This document shows positions 1 to 6,299 of a DNA stretch of 8,938 bases, piece after piece. The DNA is from Bacillota bacterium (GTDB lineage Bacteria > Bacillota > Desulfotomaculia > Desulfotomaculales > JAJYZD01), in the NCBI GenBank assembly GCA_021800315.1, contig JAJYZD010000157.1:1-8938 (forward strand), given 5' to 3'. The notes beneath the pieces are model-generated. The model saw only the letters and a program-made list of their open reading frames with translations. It did no database searches and was not told where the DNA came from. The translations under genes and the position numbers were made by a program. Numbering within the stretch: the first letter of the stretch is position 1; the number at the start of each line of letters is the position of its first letter.

Positions 1-762
1 AATTCCTCGGGGCAGGTCCAGAGTAACGTGCCGGTCACCTTCAGCGTCAACGGTTCGGCCAGTGTGGGCTCCGGTACGGTTGACACCAACCCGTCCGGCG
101 CAGCCCTGACCACGGTTACGGATACGACCGCCCAGAGCGTCACCGTCACCGCCTCCGCCGCGGGGGTGAGCAACTCGGCCACGGTTACGTTTAATTCGGC
201 CACGGCCGGCAGCATCGAACTCACCTACGCCCCGCAGCCGGCCTACGCCGGCCAGCAGGAAACGCTGACCGCCACGGTCCTGAATTCATCCAACCAGGCC
301 CTGGCCGATGTGCCGGTCACCTTCAGCGTGAACGGTTCGGCCAGCGTGGGCTCCGGGACGATTGACACCAATCCGTCCGGCGCGGCCCAGACCACGCTCA
401 ATGATTCAACCGTCCAGAGCGTCACCGTTACCGCCTCCGCCGCCGGGTTGAGCACTTCGACCACCATCGCGTTCAACGCCGAAGTGGGCAGCATCCAGCT
501 CACCTACACCCCGGTGCCGGCCATAGCCGGGCAAGCGGTGACGGTGAGCGCCGCGGTGTATAATTCGGCGGGGCAATCTATGGCTAACGTACCGGTCACC
601 TTCGGCGTGGACGGTTCGGCGACCATCGGTGCCGGGCCGGTGGACACCAGTTCGTCCGGCATCGCCCAGACCACGCTGAACGACGCGACGGCCCAAAACG
701 TCACCGTTACCGCCGATGCTCCGGGATTCAACGCTTCAACGGTGGTCCAGTTCAATTCCTAA
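1..762 (+). CDS. Ig-like (Big) repeat surface protein, C-terminal part
   Basis: The frame is open from the first base, so this is the 3' part of a longer gene whose start lies left of the window; the GTG near base 28 is internal. The protein is a chain of about 93-residue beta-rich repeats. Each has a VPVTF core strand, a Val/Gly-Ser-rich segment, a TT(L/V)xD motif and a closing VTVTAxAxG...F(N) strand. Two full copies and the end of a third are visible, and the protein stops just after the last one, with no LPXTG sorting signal, S-layer homology domain or membrane anchor at this end. The pattern fits bacterial Ig-like domain group 1 (invasin/intimin type). Such repeats normally act as spacers in secreted or cell-surface proteins, so any enzymatic or binding head would lie upstream. 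The repeats are nearly identical at DNA level. The repeat family is fairly certain; the function of the whole protein is unknown. Confidence 0.85.
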   Translation, partial: NSSGQVQSNVPVTFSVNGSASVGSGTVDTNPSGAALTTVTDTTAQSVTVTASAAGVSNSATVTFNSATAGSIELTYAPQPAYAGQQETLTATVLNSSNQALADVPVTFSVNGSASVGSGTIDTNPSGAAQTTLNDSTVQSVTVTASAAGLSTSTTIAFNAEVGSIQLTYTPVPAIAGQAVTVSAAVYNSAGQSMANVPVTFGVDGSATIGAGPVDTSSSGIAQTTLNDATAQNVTVTADAPGFNASTVVQFNS

Positions 763-770
763 AAGCACCG

Positions 771-800
771 CAAGGGGCAACCTGCAGCGGTTGCCCCTTG
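771..800. terminator. Bidirectional hairpin between convergent genes
   Basis: A perfect 12-bp inverted repeat (CAAGGGGCAACC / GGTTGCCCCTTG) has a 6-nt loop and lies between the ends of the two converging genes. On the minus strand it is followed by GCTTTTAG, a short T tract, so it suits the minus-strand gene at 854-1180. On the plus strand no clear T tract follows. It may serve both genes. Confidence 0.7.
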
Positions 801-853
801 CCTGGGTAACTGATTTGTCGCGGAGGGAGCCCGCCCGGGTTCCCTTCCTGCTG

Positions 854-1180
854 TTAGGCCTGCCTGGTGACGGGTACGTAAAGGGCGTTTTCCTGTTCGT
901 CATAGGTGGCGGGGAAGGCCCCCTTGAACTCGATGCCGAACTGCTTGAAGAAGCCCTTGCCGAAAATCTTGGTCTTCTTGATCAGGATACCACCGCTTTC
1001 CGCCGGCTTTATCCTTATGGTACGGCTATCCTGATCATACGCGAGTTGGATGTTATTGCTGCTCAACCTCTCCCGGGCGATCTTGTTCAGTACGATAGAG
1101 TTCTTGGATAGCTTTACCATAGGCAGCTTGGCCCTGGCCTTCCTTTCGCTCCTACGGGGAACATAAACCTCGAATGCCAA
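854..1180 (-). CDS. Small basic protein of unknown function (108 aa)
   Basis: I do not recognise the family with certainty. The frame extends upstream to base 1321, but the upstream part is AT-rich and reads like non-coding DNA. A strong Shine-Dalgarno (AGGAGGTG, bases 1188-1195 on the complement) points to a TTG start at 1180, giving 108 residues that begin (M)AFEVYVPRRSERKARAK. The next section, LSKNSIVLNKIARERL, followed by LAYD...TIRIKP and a Lys-rich KKTKIFGKGFFKQFG segment, looks like a short mixed alpha/beta fold. No signal peptide, membrane segment or cysteine cluster is visible. The strand-turn-helix start loosely recalls AbrB-like swapped-hairpin DNA-binding proteins, but that is only a resemblance. 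It is transcribed towards the Ig-repeat gene and ends before the shared hairpin. Confidence 0.7.
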   Translation of the reverse strand: MAFEVYVPRRSERKARAKLPMVKLSKNSIVLNKIARERLSSNNIQLAYDQDSRTIRIKPAESGGILIKKTKIFGKGFFKQFGIEFKGAFPATYDEQENALYVPVTRQA

Positions 1181-1352
1181 CTTTTTCACCTCCTGCACGT
1201 TTACTCGTTCCAGTTGTAAGTATAACCACTCGAATGAATATATAAACATAAATGGTAAAAAATATTTAAGATATTTAGATTGACTGGCATCGGCTCGAAA
1301 AACCATCCGGCCTCCAGCCATTTAATGGTAGCGACAGCACCGGGTGAACGTA

Positions 1353-1381
1353 TTGCCTCACTGAGAAATTTTTGGTAGAGT
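1353..1381 (+). promoter_or_regulatory. Possible promoter for comFB-cupin
   Basis: TTGCCT and TAGAGT are separated by 17 bases, each matching 4 of 6 of the sigma-A consensus boxes. They lie about 60 bases upstream of the comFB start. The boxes are weak, so this is only a candidate. The rest of the 1181-1441 gap is AT-rich next to the minus-strand gene and shows no other feature I can support. Confidence 0.35.
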
Positions 1382-1441
1382 AGAGGGGACAAGTCATGAC
1401 AAAGGCTTTTCGGACTAATATTTTTGAGGGGGCTGCGATAA

Positions 1442-1729
1442 TTGTTGATCCTTACCAATGTCATGGAGCATCTGGTTTTGGAAACCGTCGAGGAGATCTT
1501 CAGCTCCGAAAACGCCAGGGACGCCTGTCATTGCGAGAGATGCCGGCTGGATATCGCGGCCATAGTCTTAAACAGTCTGCCCCCGGCCTATGTCGTCACT
1601 TTCGAGGGCGAAGTGAAAAAGCGGTCGTACGCCCTGGTCATCCAGTACAAGGCCGACATCGTCAGGGAAATCACCAAGGCCATGCAAACCGTGGCTACCC
1701 GTGTTCATCACGACCGCGATAATGGATAG
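1442..1729 (+). CDS. comFB: ComFB-type late competence protein
   Basis: A protein of about 95 residues with the ComFB signature. It has the N-terminal NVMEHLVLETVEEI helix, a cysteine cluster (ACHCERC at about 28-34) followed by RLDIAAIVLNSLPPAYVVT, and a C-terminal helix QYKADIVREITKAMQTV. In Bacillus subtilis comFB lies in the comF operon between the comFA helicase and comFC genes. ComFB homologues have been reported as cyclic-di-nucleotide receptors, and the cysteines suggest metal binding. Here it stands outside any comF operon, 21 nt upstream of a cupin gene. The start is TTG at 1442 or the adjacent TTG at 1445, with a GAGGGGG ribosome site at 1426-1432; an ATG at 1463 would cut into the conserved NVMEH block. 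The family call is firm, but the role in this organism is unknown. Confidence 0.88.
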   Translation: MLILTNVMEHLVLETVEEIFSSENARDACHCERCRLDIAAIVLNSLPPAYVVTFEGEVKKRSYALVIQYKADIVREITKAMQTVATRVHHDRDNG

Positions 1730-1750
1730 AATATCGGCAGGGGTGGTTTT

Positions 1751-2077
1751 GTGCAGGATTTACTTCCGCCCGGCCAGACGTTGAATCTGGCCGGCCTCGT
1801 GGAATACGCCCGCGGCGCCATAGTGAGCAAAACCCTGGTGGACCGGGAGAAGGGTACCGTGACCCTGTTCGCCTTTGACCAGGACCAACGGCTCTCCGAG
1901 CATTCGGCGCCTTTCGACGCCCTGGTGTTCGTGGTGGAAGGCCAGGCCGGGGTGGTAGTGGGCGGGAACCCCGTCCAGGTTCCGGCCGGACACATGGTGG
2001 TCCTGCCGGCGAATGTTCCCCATGCCGTCACTGCGGCGGAGCGGTTCAAAATGCTGCTCGTCATGATCAGGGCCTAA
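1751..2077 (+). CDS. Small single-domain cupin protein
   Basis: A 108-residue protein, about the size of one cupin barrel. Cupin motif 1 is degenerate: EHSAPFDALVFVVEG (about 50-64) keeps the first His and the closing Glu-Gly, but Pro-Phe-Asp stands where the usual HxH...E metal ligands would be. Motif 2 is good: VPAGHMVVLPANVPHAV (about 77-93), with His91. This variant belongs to a widespread group of small cupins of unknown substrate, thought to bind a metal or small ligand rather than act as a defined enzyme. The start is GTG at 1751, behind an AGGGGTGG ribosome site. It lies 21 nt after comFB on the same strand and is probably co-transcribed with it. It is cytoplasmic, with no signal peptide. 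Confidence 0.85.
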   Translation: MQDLLPPGQTLNLAGLVEYARGAIVSKTLVDREKGTVTLFAFDQDQRLSEHSAPFDALVFVVEGQAGVVVGGNPVQVPAGHMVVLPANVPHAVTAAERFKMLLVMIRA

Positions 2078-2094
2078 GCCGCCCGGCTCAAAAA

Positions 2095-2117
2095 AGTCTC
2101 ACCTGCCAGGTGAGGCT
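2095..2117. terminator. Hairpin terminator after the cupin gene
   Basis: A 10-bp stem (AGTCTCACCT / AGGTGAGGCT, one G-U pair) with a 3-nt loop lies 17 nt after the cupin stop. The plus strand continues ATTTCGTTT, a weak T tract. The minus strand continues with six Ts, so the hairpin would work better in that direction, although no minus-strand gene is seen here. Confidence 0.6.
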
Positions 2118-2131
2118 ATTTCGTTTGCCCG

Positions 2132-2140
2132 TGGTATAAT
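2132..2140 (+). promoter_or_regulatory. Extended -10 promoter for thiL-tsaE-tsaB-rimI
   Basis: TGGTATAAT is a perfect -10 box preceded by the TGn extension. No good -35 box stands 16-18 bases upstream, as is common for extended -10 promoters. It lies just after the cupin terminator and about 70 bases before thiL, with a leader hairpin between. Confidence 0.6.
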
Positions 2141-2153
2141 GTTTCGTAACGGG

Positions 2154-2170
2154 GCCCGCGGTCAGCGGGC
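2154..2170 (+). promoter_or_regulatory. Leader hairpin upstream of thiL
   Basis: GCCCGC / GCGGGC form a perfect 6-bp GC stem with a 5-nt loop, followed by GTTTTGG. It would lie at the very 5' end of the transcript from the promoter at 2132-2140. It resembles a short attenuator or a 5' stabilising hairpin. I see no TPP riboswitch core (no CTGAGA box) around it. Confidence 0.4.
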
Positions 2171-2206
2171 GTTTTGGCAAGTACGTATGCGGGGCGGTGA
2201 ACGCTT

Positions 2207-3274
2207 TTGGGTATATGGACCGGGAGGGACGACAAAGGGGGCCGGGACTCGGCTCCGACCGTGGCGGATGTCGGGGAACACAGGCTCATCGACCTTATCA
2301 CCCGCCCTTTGGCATCTTCGCCGGAAGTAATCCTGGGCCCGGGGGATGACGCGGCCGTGTTGGTCTCTCCGCCGGGGTGGCTTCTCCTCACTACCGATAT
2401 GCTGGTGGAAGGGGTTCATTTCCAGGCCGGTTACGGCACTCCCGTCCAACTGGGTTACAAGGCCCTGGCCGTCAACGTCAGCGACATCGCAGCCATGGGC
2501 GGCACGCCCTGGGCGGCCGTGATCTCGGTGGCCCTGCCCGGGTCCACGCCCGCGGAGTTCGTAGAGTCTCTTTACCTGGGTCTGGACCGGGCCGCGCGGC
2601 AGTTTGGGGTGAGCCTGGTGGGCGGTGATACGGTGGCCAGCCCGGGATCCCTGGTCATAAACGTGGCCCTGGCCGGCAAGGCCGCCCCGGGCACCGTGGT
2701 CACCAGGCGGGGAGCCCGGCCGGGTGATCTCGTTTTTGTTACCGGGTCCATGGGAGCGGCGGCGGCGGGCCTCTTCGTCCTGCAAAACCCCGGCTCCTGG
2801 CCCCGGGAGGCTGCCGGTTCCGTCGTCCGGCGTTTTCTGGAACCGGTACCGCACCTGGAAGCCGGGAAACTGTTCGCCTCCTTCGGCGTGGGAGCGTTGG
2901 ACGATAACAGCGACGGCCTGGCGCGCGAGATGCATGAAATCTGCCGCGCGTCGGGTGTGGGCTGCCTGATTGAACCGGAACGCCTGCCGGTTGACGCCGC
3001 GGTCAGGGAAATTGCGGCGGCGGCCGGGCGTCCCTGGTGGGAATGGGCCCTGCACGGGGGCGAGGACTACGGCCTGGTCGTCTGTGTCGCGCCGGCCGCG
3101 GCGGAGTCCCTGGTTGATGCCTGCCGCTCGGCGAACATAGCCTTGACCCGGGTCGGCCTCATCACCGTCCGGGAGGAGGGGCTGTGGACGGCGTGGGCGG
3201 ATGGCCGTACGGTTCCCCTACTGCCGGGCGGTTTTGAACATTTCCTTCCAGACGGAGGGTCTCATGGACGGTGA
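2207..3274 (+). CDS. thiL: Thiamine-monophosphate kinase
   Basis: Phosphorylates thiamine monophosphate with ATP to thiamine diphosphate, the last step of thiamine cofactor synthesis, in the cytoplasm. The family motifs appear in order: GPGDDAAV (44-51), TTDMLVEGVHF (62-72), NVSDIAAMGG (90-99), GGDT (139-142), ARPGDLVFVTG (170-180), DNSDGLA (233-239) and GGEDYGL (284-290). The Asp-rich motifs bind the Mg-ATP and phosphates. The total of 355 residues is slightly long for the family, which usually begins near the VGEHRLI segment. The start is uncertain: TTG at 2207 has a GGGGCGGTGA site in front, while GTG at 2261 would match the usual length but lacks a close ribosome site. It is first in a tight block with tsaE, overlapping it by 11 nt. 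Confidence 0.95.
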   Translation: MGIWTGRDDKGGRDSAPTVADVGEHRLIDLITRPLASSPEVILGPGDDAAVLVSPPGWLLLTTDMLVEGVHFQAGYGTPVQLGYKALAVNVSDIAAMGGTPWAAVISVALPGSTPAEFVESLYLGLDRAARQFGVSLVGGDTVASPGSLVINVALAGKAAPGTVVTRRGARPGDLVFVTGSMGAAAAGLFVLQNPGSWPREAAGSVVRRFLEPVPHLEAGKLFASFGVGALDDNSDGLAREMHEICRASGVGCLIEPERLPVDAAVREIAAAAGRPWWEWALHGGEDYGLVVCVAPAAAESLVDACRSANIALTRVGLITVREEGLWTAWADGRTVPLLPGGFEHFLPDGGSHGR

Positions 3275-3761
3275 TGTCGCGGGCGCCATTTATACGACCG
3301 GCCCGGAGGAAACCAGGGAGTTGGGGAGGCGCCTGGCCGCCCTGATCCAACCGGGGGACCTGGTGGTGTTGAACGGCGGTCTGGGAGCCGGCAAAACCCT
3401 GTTCGCCGGAGGAGTGGGCCAGGGTCTGGGGCTGTCCGGGCCGGTTTCCAGTCCTACCTTCATCCTGGTCAGGGAATACCAGGGCGGCCGGTTGCCCCTT
3501 TACCACATGGACACCTACCGGTTGGATGACCCCGCCGAGTTGGTCGATTTGGGCTACGAGGAGTACTTTTACGGTCCGGGAGTTACGCTCGTCGAGTGGG
3601 GAGAGAGGGTCGTCCCCCTGTTGCCCCGGGAGCGGCTGGAGATCCGCTTTTCTTTCGTGCCCGGACAGGACGAGGACCGGCTCGTGGAGATCATGGCTTT
3701 CGGCGGGCGCTACCGGAAACTGGCCGCGGAGTTGTTGGAAGTTGCTGGTGTTGGGCATTGA
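3264..3761 (+). CDS. tsaE: tRNA t6A synthesis ATPase TsaE
   Basis: The ATPase of the TsaBDE complex, which adds threonylcarbamoyl to A37 of ANN-decoding tRNAs. The Walker A loop is GGLGAGKT (38-45), followed by the family's SSPTF (62-66), the HMDTYRL block (81-87) and VEWGER (110-115). The protein has 165 residues, normal for the family. The start is ATG at 3264 with a GGAGGG site 4 nt ahead; an earlier in-frame start at 3201 would sit deep inside thiL without a ribosome site. It overlaps the thiL end by 11 nt and the tsaB start by 20 nt, which suggests coupled translation. Confidence 0.95.
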   Translation: MDGDVAGAIYTTGPEETRELGRRLAALIQPGDLVVLNGGLGAGKTLFAGGVGQGLGLSGPVSSPTFILVREYQGGRLPLYHMDTYRLDDPAELVDLGYEEYFYGPGVTLVEWGERVVPLLPRERLEIRFSFVPGQDEDRLVEIMAFGGRYRKLAAELLEVAGVGH

Positions 3762-4449
3762 CACGGCCACGCCCGTGGCGGGGGTGGCACTGGTAAACGA
3801 AAACGGCCTGGTGGCGTCCCGCCTGGTCAGCGGTATCCGTTCCCATTCCGTATGTCTTTTACCCATGATTAGGGACGTTTTCCAGGATGGTCGGGTGAAG
3901 GCCGGCGACTTGACCGGGCTGGCCGTTTCCACCGGGCCCGGTTCCTTTACGGGTCTGAGGATCGGCCTGGTCTGTGCCCGCACCCTGGCCCGCGTATGGG
4001 AGTTGCCCCTGGCGGGTGTGTCCACCCTCGAAGTGCTGGCGTTTCCTTTCGCCGGATCAGGGGTGCTGGTGGTACCTATGCTGAACGCGCGGCGGGGCGA
4101 GGTCTATACCGGAGTCTACCTGGCCTCCGTCCGACCGGAGTGCCTGGCCGGTCCTATGGCGGTGCCGCCCCGGGAACTGGCCGGAATCCTGGAGTCGTTT
4201 ACGGGGCGCATTGTGACGGTGGGGGACGGCCTGCCGTTCGCCCGGGCGGTTTTGGAGCGAATGGACCGGGATATAACGGAGGCGCCGCCCGTGGCCTGGG
4301 CTCCGCGGGCCGACTACCTGGCCCAGTTGGGGGCCGTCATCCTGGCGGAGGGCCTGGGCGGTGATCCCCTGGCGGTTCTTCCCCGCTATGTCCGTCTGCC
4401 GGAGGCGGAAGTGGTCTGGCGCCAAAGATACGGTCGCGGCCGTGATTGA
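3742..4449 (+). CDS. tsaB: tRNA t6A synthesis protein TsaB
   Basis: An ASKHA-fold partner of TsaD in the t6A37 tRNA modification complex; TsaB is a structural paralogue without the catalytic metal site. Features are the N-terminal LGIDTATPVAGVAL strand pair, the hallmark STGPGSFTGLRIG (about 63-75), and the later MLNARRGEVYTGVY block. It has 235 residues, normal length. The start is taken as TTG at 3742, because it places MLVLGIDTATP at the N-terminus as in homologues; a GTG two codons later is the alternative. The ribosome site is weak, fitting translational coupling with tsaE, whose end it overlaps by 20 nt. tsaD, the catalytic partner, is not in this window. Confidence 0.94.
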   Translation: MLVLGIDTATPVAGVALVNENGLVASRLVSGIRSHSVCLLPMIRDVFQDGRVKAGDLTGLAVSTGPGSFTGLRIGLVCARTLARVWELPLAGVSTLEVLAFPFAGSGVLVVPMLNARRGEVYTGVYLASVRPECLAGPMAVPPRELAGILESFTGRIVTVGDGLPFARAVLERMDRDITEAPPVAWAPRADYLAQLGAVILAEGLGGDPLAVLPRYVRLPEAEVVWRQRYGRGRD

Positions 4450-4900
4450 CTTCGCAGCCATGACGTTGGAACACGTGGCCCAGGTGGCGGCCATAGAAGC
4501 GGCGAGTTTTCCAGCTCCCTGGCCGCTTAGAGCCTTTGTCCAGGAAATCCTGCAAAACAGCCTCGCCGACTACCTGGTGGCCTTGAGAGAGGGAAAGGTG
4601 GCCGGGTACGCCGGCATGTGGATTATCCTGGATGAGGCCCACATAACCAACGTGGCCGTGCGGCCCGAATTGAGGGGTATGGGTATCGGACGCCGGCTGA
4701 TGGAGCAGGTGATTGTGCGGGCGCTGTACCTGGGCGCCCGCAAGATGACCCTGGAGGTGCGCGTGTCCAACGCGGCGGCCCTGACCCTTTACGAAAGCCT
4801 GGGTTTTCGCCGGACCGGGGTCCGTCCCCGCTATTACGAGGATACCGGGGAAGACGCGGCGATCATGTGGCTTGACCTGGGCGGGGATGCAAGGCTTTGA
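4442..4900 (+). CDS. rimI: Ribosomal-protein-alanine N-acetyltransferase RimI
   Basis: A GNAT-fold enzyme that transfers acetyl from acetyl-CoA to a protein N-terminus; in E. coli the target is ribosomal protein S18. Visible motifs are FPAPW near the start (23-27), the acetyl-CoA pyrophosphate loop RGMGIG (78-83) preceded by VAVRPEL, and the closing SNAAALTLYESLGFRRTGVRPRYY stretch written here in part only (NAAALTLYESLGF, GVRPRYY). The length of 152 residues is typical. GTG at 4442 overlaps the tsaB stop by 8 nt and gives the usual MIDF...MTLEHV N-terminus; ATG at 4460 is the alternative. Neither has a strong ribosome site, so coupling to tsaB is likely. rimI commonly follows tsaB in bacteria. 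Confidence 0.93.
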   Translation: MIDFAAMTLEHVAQVAAIEAASFPAPWPLRAFVQEILQNSLADYLVALREGKVAGYAGMWIILDEAHITNVAVRPELRGMGIGRRLMEQVIVRALYLGARKMTLEVRVSNAAALTLYESLGFRRTGVRPRYYEDTGEDAAIMWLDLGGDARL

Positions 4901-4997
4901 AGAAAAAGAGCAGGGAAGGCCCGGTCTTACCGCTTGCCGGTATACACAGGGTGCCTTCGACGCATGATACTTAGTAATATGACCCTTTGCGGAAGGG

Positions 4998-5951
4998 ATG
5001 TGGAGGTTGGGACCTGGGAGCCACAAAATCGGGATCATCGGTGTGGGCGCCGTGGGTTCGGCCTGCGCTTTCGCGCTTTTGGCCGGCGGTTTGGCCGGGG
5101 AACTGGTGTTGGTCGACGTTAACCGTGAAAGGGCGGCGGGGGAGGCCATGGACCTGGCCCACGGTACGCCCTTTGTCCGGCCGGTAAAGGTCTATGACGG
5201 TGACTGGGCCGACCTGGAGGGTGCCGGTGCGGTGGTTTTCACCGCCGGGGTGGGCCAAAAACCGGGCGAAACCAGGCTGGACTTGATCAACCGCAACCTG
5301 GCCGTGCTCAAGAGGGCCCTGCCCACCGTCGTCAGGGCCGCGCCCGGCGCCATGCTGATCATGGTGACCAACCCGGTGGACGTCCTGACTTTCGCCGCCC
5401 TGCGGATTTCCGGCCTGGGTCCGGAAAAGGTAATCGGTTCCGGGACGGTGTTGGACAGCGCCCGTTTCCGGCAGGCCCTCTCCTGTCGCTACGGGGTGGA
5501 GGCCCGCAACATCCATGCCTATGTCCTGGGGGAACATGGTGACTCCGAGGTCTTCCCCTGGAGCATCGCCAACATCGCCGGGGTCGGCCTGGAAGAGTTC
5601 GCCCGTCTGTCCGGCCTGGCGCAACTTTCCCGCGGGGAGATTGAAACCGAGGTGCGGTCGGCGGCCTACTCCGTCATCGCCCGGAAGGGCGTCACCAACT
5701 ATGCGGTGAGCCTGGCGGTGCGCCGGATCATCGAAGCCGTTCTCGGCGACGAGCAGTCCATCCTCACGGTATCGGGCCTGTTACATGGGGAGTACGGGCT
5801 CGACGGGGTGTGCCTGTCCCTGCCCTGCATCCTGGATCACTCCGGCCGCCACAAAGCCCTGGCGCTGGCACTGGCTCCGGAAGAGGAAACCGCCCTGCGC
5901 GATTCGGCCCGGGTCCTGAAATCGGTGATAGCGGAGAGCGGCTTGGCCTGA
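4998..5951 (+). CDS. ldh: L-lactate dehydrogenase
   Basis: An NAD-dependent enzyme that interconverts pyruvate and L-lactate in the cytoplasm. The Rossmann loop is GVGAVG (15-20), with Asp40 for the NAD ribose. The substrate loop GQKPGETRLDL (86-96) carries Gln87, the residue that marks lactate rather than malate dehydrogenases, and the mobile-loop Arg93. NPVDVLT (125-131), the D153-xx-R156 pair in GTVLDSARFR and the catalytic His180 in GEHGDS complete the active site. The 317 residues are normal. ATG 4998 has GGAAGGG directly in front, which is too close; TTG at 5007 would have that site 9 nt upstream and may be the true start. The gene lies 97 nt after rimI, with no clear terminator or strong promoter between. 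A malate dehydrogenase is unlikely because of Gln87. Confidence 0.93.
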   Translation: MWRLGPGSHKIGIIGVGAVGSACAFALLAGGLAGELVLVDVNRERAAGEAMDLAHGTPFVRPVKVYDGDWADLEGAGAVVFTAGVGQKPGETRLDLINRNLAVLKRALPTVVRAAPGAMLIMVTNPVDVLTFAALRISGLGPEKVIGSGTVLDSARFRQALSCRYGVEARNIHAYVLGEHGDSEVFPWSIANIAGVGLEEFARLSGLAQLSRGEIETEVRSAAYSVIARKGVTNYAVSLAVRRIIEAVLGDEQSILTVSGLLHGEYGLDGVCLSLPCILDHSGRHKALALALAPEEETALRDSARVLKSVIAESGLA

Positions 5952-5976
5952 CCGGCCTGACCGGTATATTTGACAC

Positions 5977-6004
5977 TTGCATCGGCCGGAAAAAGGAGTA
6001 TAAT
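5977..6004 (+). promoter_or_regulatory. Promoter of the tRNA-Arg gene
   Basis: A perfect TATAAT (5999-6004) lies 20 nt before the mature tRNA. The best-spaced -35 is the weak TTGCAT (5977-5982, 16-nt spacer). A perfect TTGACA lies at 5970-5975, but the spacing of 23 is too long for standard use. Confidence 0.55.
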
Positions 6005-6024
6005 ATTAGATGCTACCGAAACAT

Positions 6025-6099
6025 GCGCCTGTAGCTCAGGGGATAGAGCTCCGGCCTCCGGAGCCGGGCGCGCAGGTTCGATTCCTGCCAGGCGCACCA
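6025..6099 (+). tRNA. tRNA-Arg (anticodon CCG)
   Basis: A full cloverleaf can be drawn. The acceptor stem is GCGCCTG / CAGGCGC, the D stem GCTC / GAGC, and the anticodon stem CCGGC / GCCGG with loop CTCCGGA, giving anticodon CCG for codon CGG. The T arm is GCAGG-TTCGATT-CCTGC. The discriminator base is A and CCA is encoded. Total 75 nt. It is transcribed alone from its own promoter and is the likely boundary between the GC-rich chromosome and the AT-rich DNA to the right. Confidence 0.97.
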
Positions 6100-6111
6100 A
6101 GCCATCACCGG

Positions 6112-6144
6112 GAAGCCTTGAAAATCAAGGCTTCTTGCATTTTG
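6112..6144 (+). terminator. Terminator after tRNA-Arg
   Basis: A perfect 9-bp inverted repeat (GAAGCCTTG / CAAGGCTTC) with a 5-nt loop lies 13 nt after the tRNA end and is followed by TTGCATTTTG. The T tract is interrupted, so termination may be partial; a second, stronger hairpin follows. Confidence 0.65.
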
Positions 6145-6165
6145 ATAACACACGGAGGGCTAGAC

Positions 6166-6195
6166 AGGGTCCCGCAAGGGACCCTTGATTTTTCT
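6166..6195 (+). terminator. Second, GNRA-capped terminator after tRNA-Arg
   Basis: A perfect 8-bp stem (AGGGTCCC / GGGACCCT) closed by a GCAA tetraloop, then TGATTTTTC. This is a good intrinsic terminator in tandem with the preceding one. Confidence 0.75.
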
Positions 6196-6210
6196 AGGTT
6201 TCTTCACCTA

Positions 6211-6258
6211 GTCAGACTGAAAGTCAGACCGGGTGTCAGACCAAAAGTCAGACCAAAC
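6211..6258 (+). repeat. Four tandem 12-nt direct repeats (GTCAGAC + 5 nt)
   Basis: GTCAGAC recurs four times at exactly 12-base spacing (6211, 6223, 6235, 6247). The intervening 5 bases vary (TGAAA, CGGGT, CAAAA, CAAAC); copies 3 and 4 differ only in the last base. The array lies between two GCAA-capped hairpins. The regular spacing and conserved 7-mer resemble iterons or binding sites on one face of the helix, but no protein is known to act here. Confidence 0.8.
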
Positions 6259-6262
6259 CCGG

Positions 6263-6299
6263 AGCCCCGGAGGCCGCGTCCCGCAAGGGATCCGGGGCT
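6263..6299. repeat. Long inverted repeat with GCAA-capped inner hairpin
   Basis: A perfect 9-bp outer stem AGCCCCGGA / TCCGGGGCT encloses a 7-nt unpaired arm and an inner TCCC-GCAA-GGGA hairpin. The core CCCGCAAGGG is the same as in the terminator at 6166-6195. No T tract follows on the plus strand, so it is not a clear terminator. Confidence 0.65.

Noticed and set aside
1250..1441. Possible cyclic-di-GMP riboswitch upstream of comFB
   Set aside because: A riboswitch here would suit the gene, and CCATTTAATGGTAGCG vaguely resembles part of the GEMM aptamer, but the invariant GCAAA-type elements are absent and no complete fold can be drawn.
1396..1722. Open frame with an ATG start over comFB
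   Set aside because: Different frame from the conserved ComFB protein, and its product resembles no protein family.
2162..3055. Long minus-strand open frame opposite thiL
   Set aside because: Antisense shadow typical of GC-rich coding DNA; the thiL motifs settle the strand.
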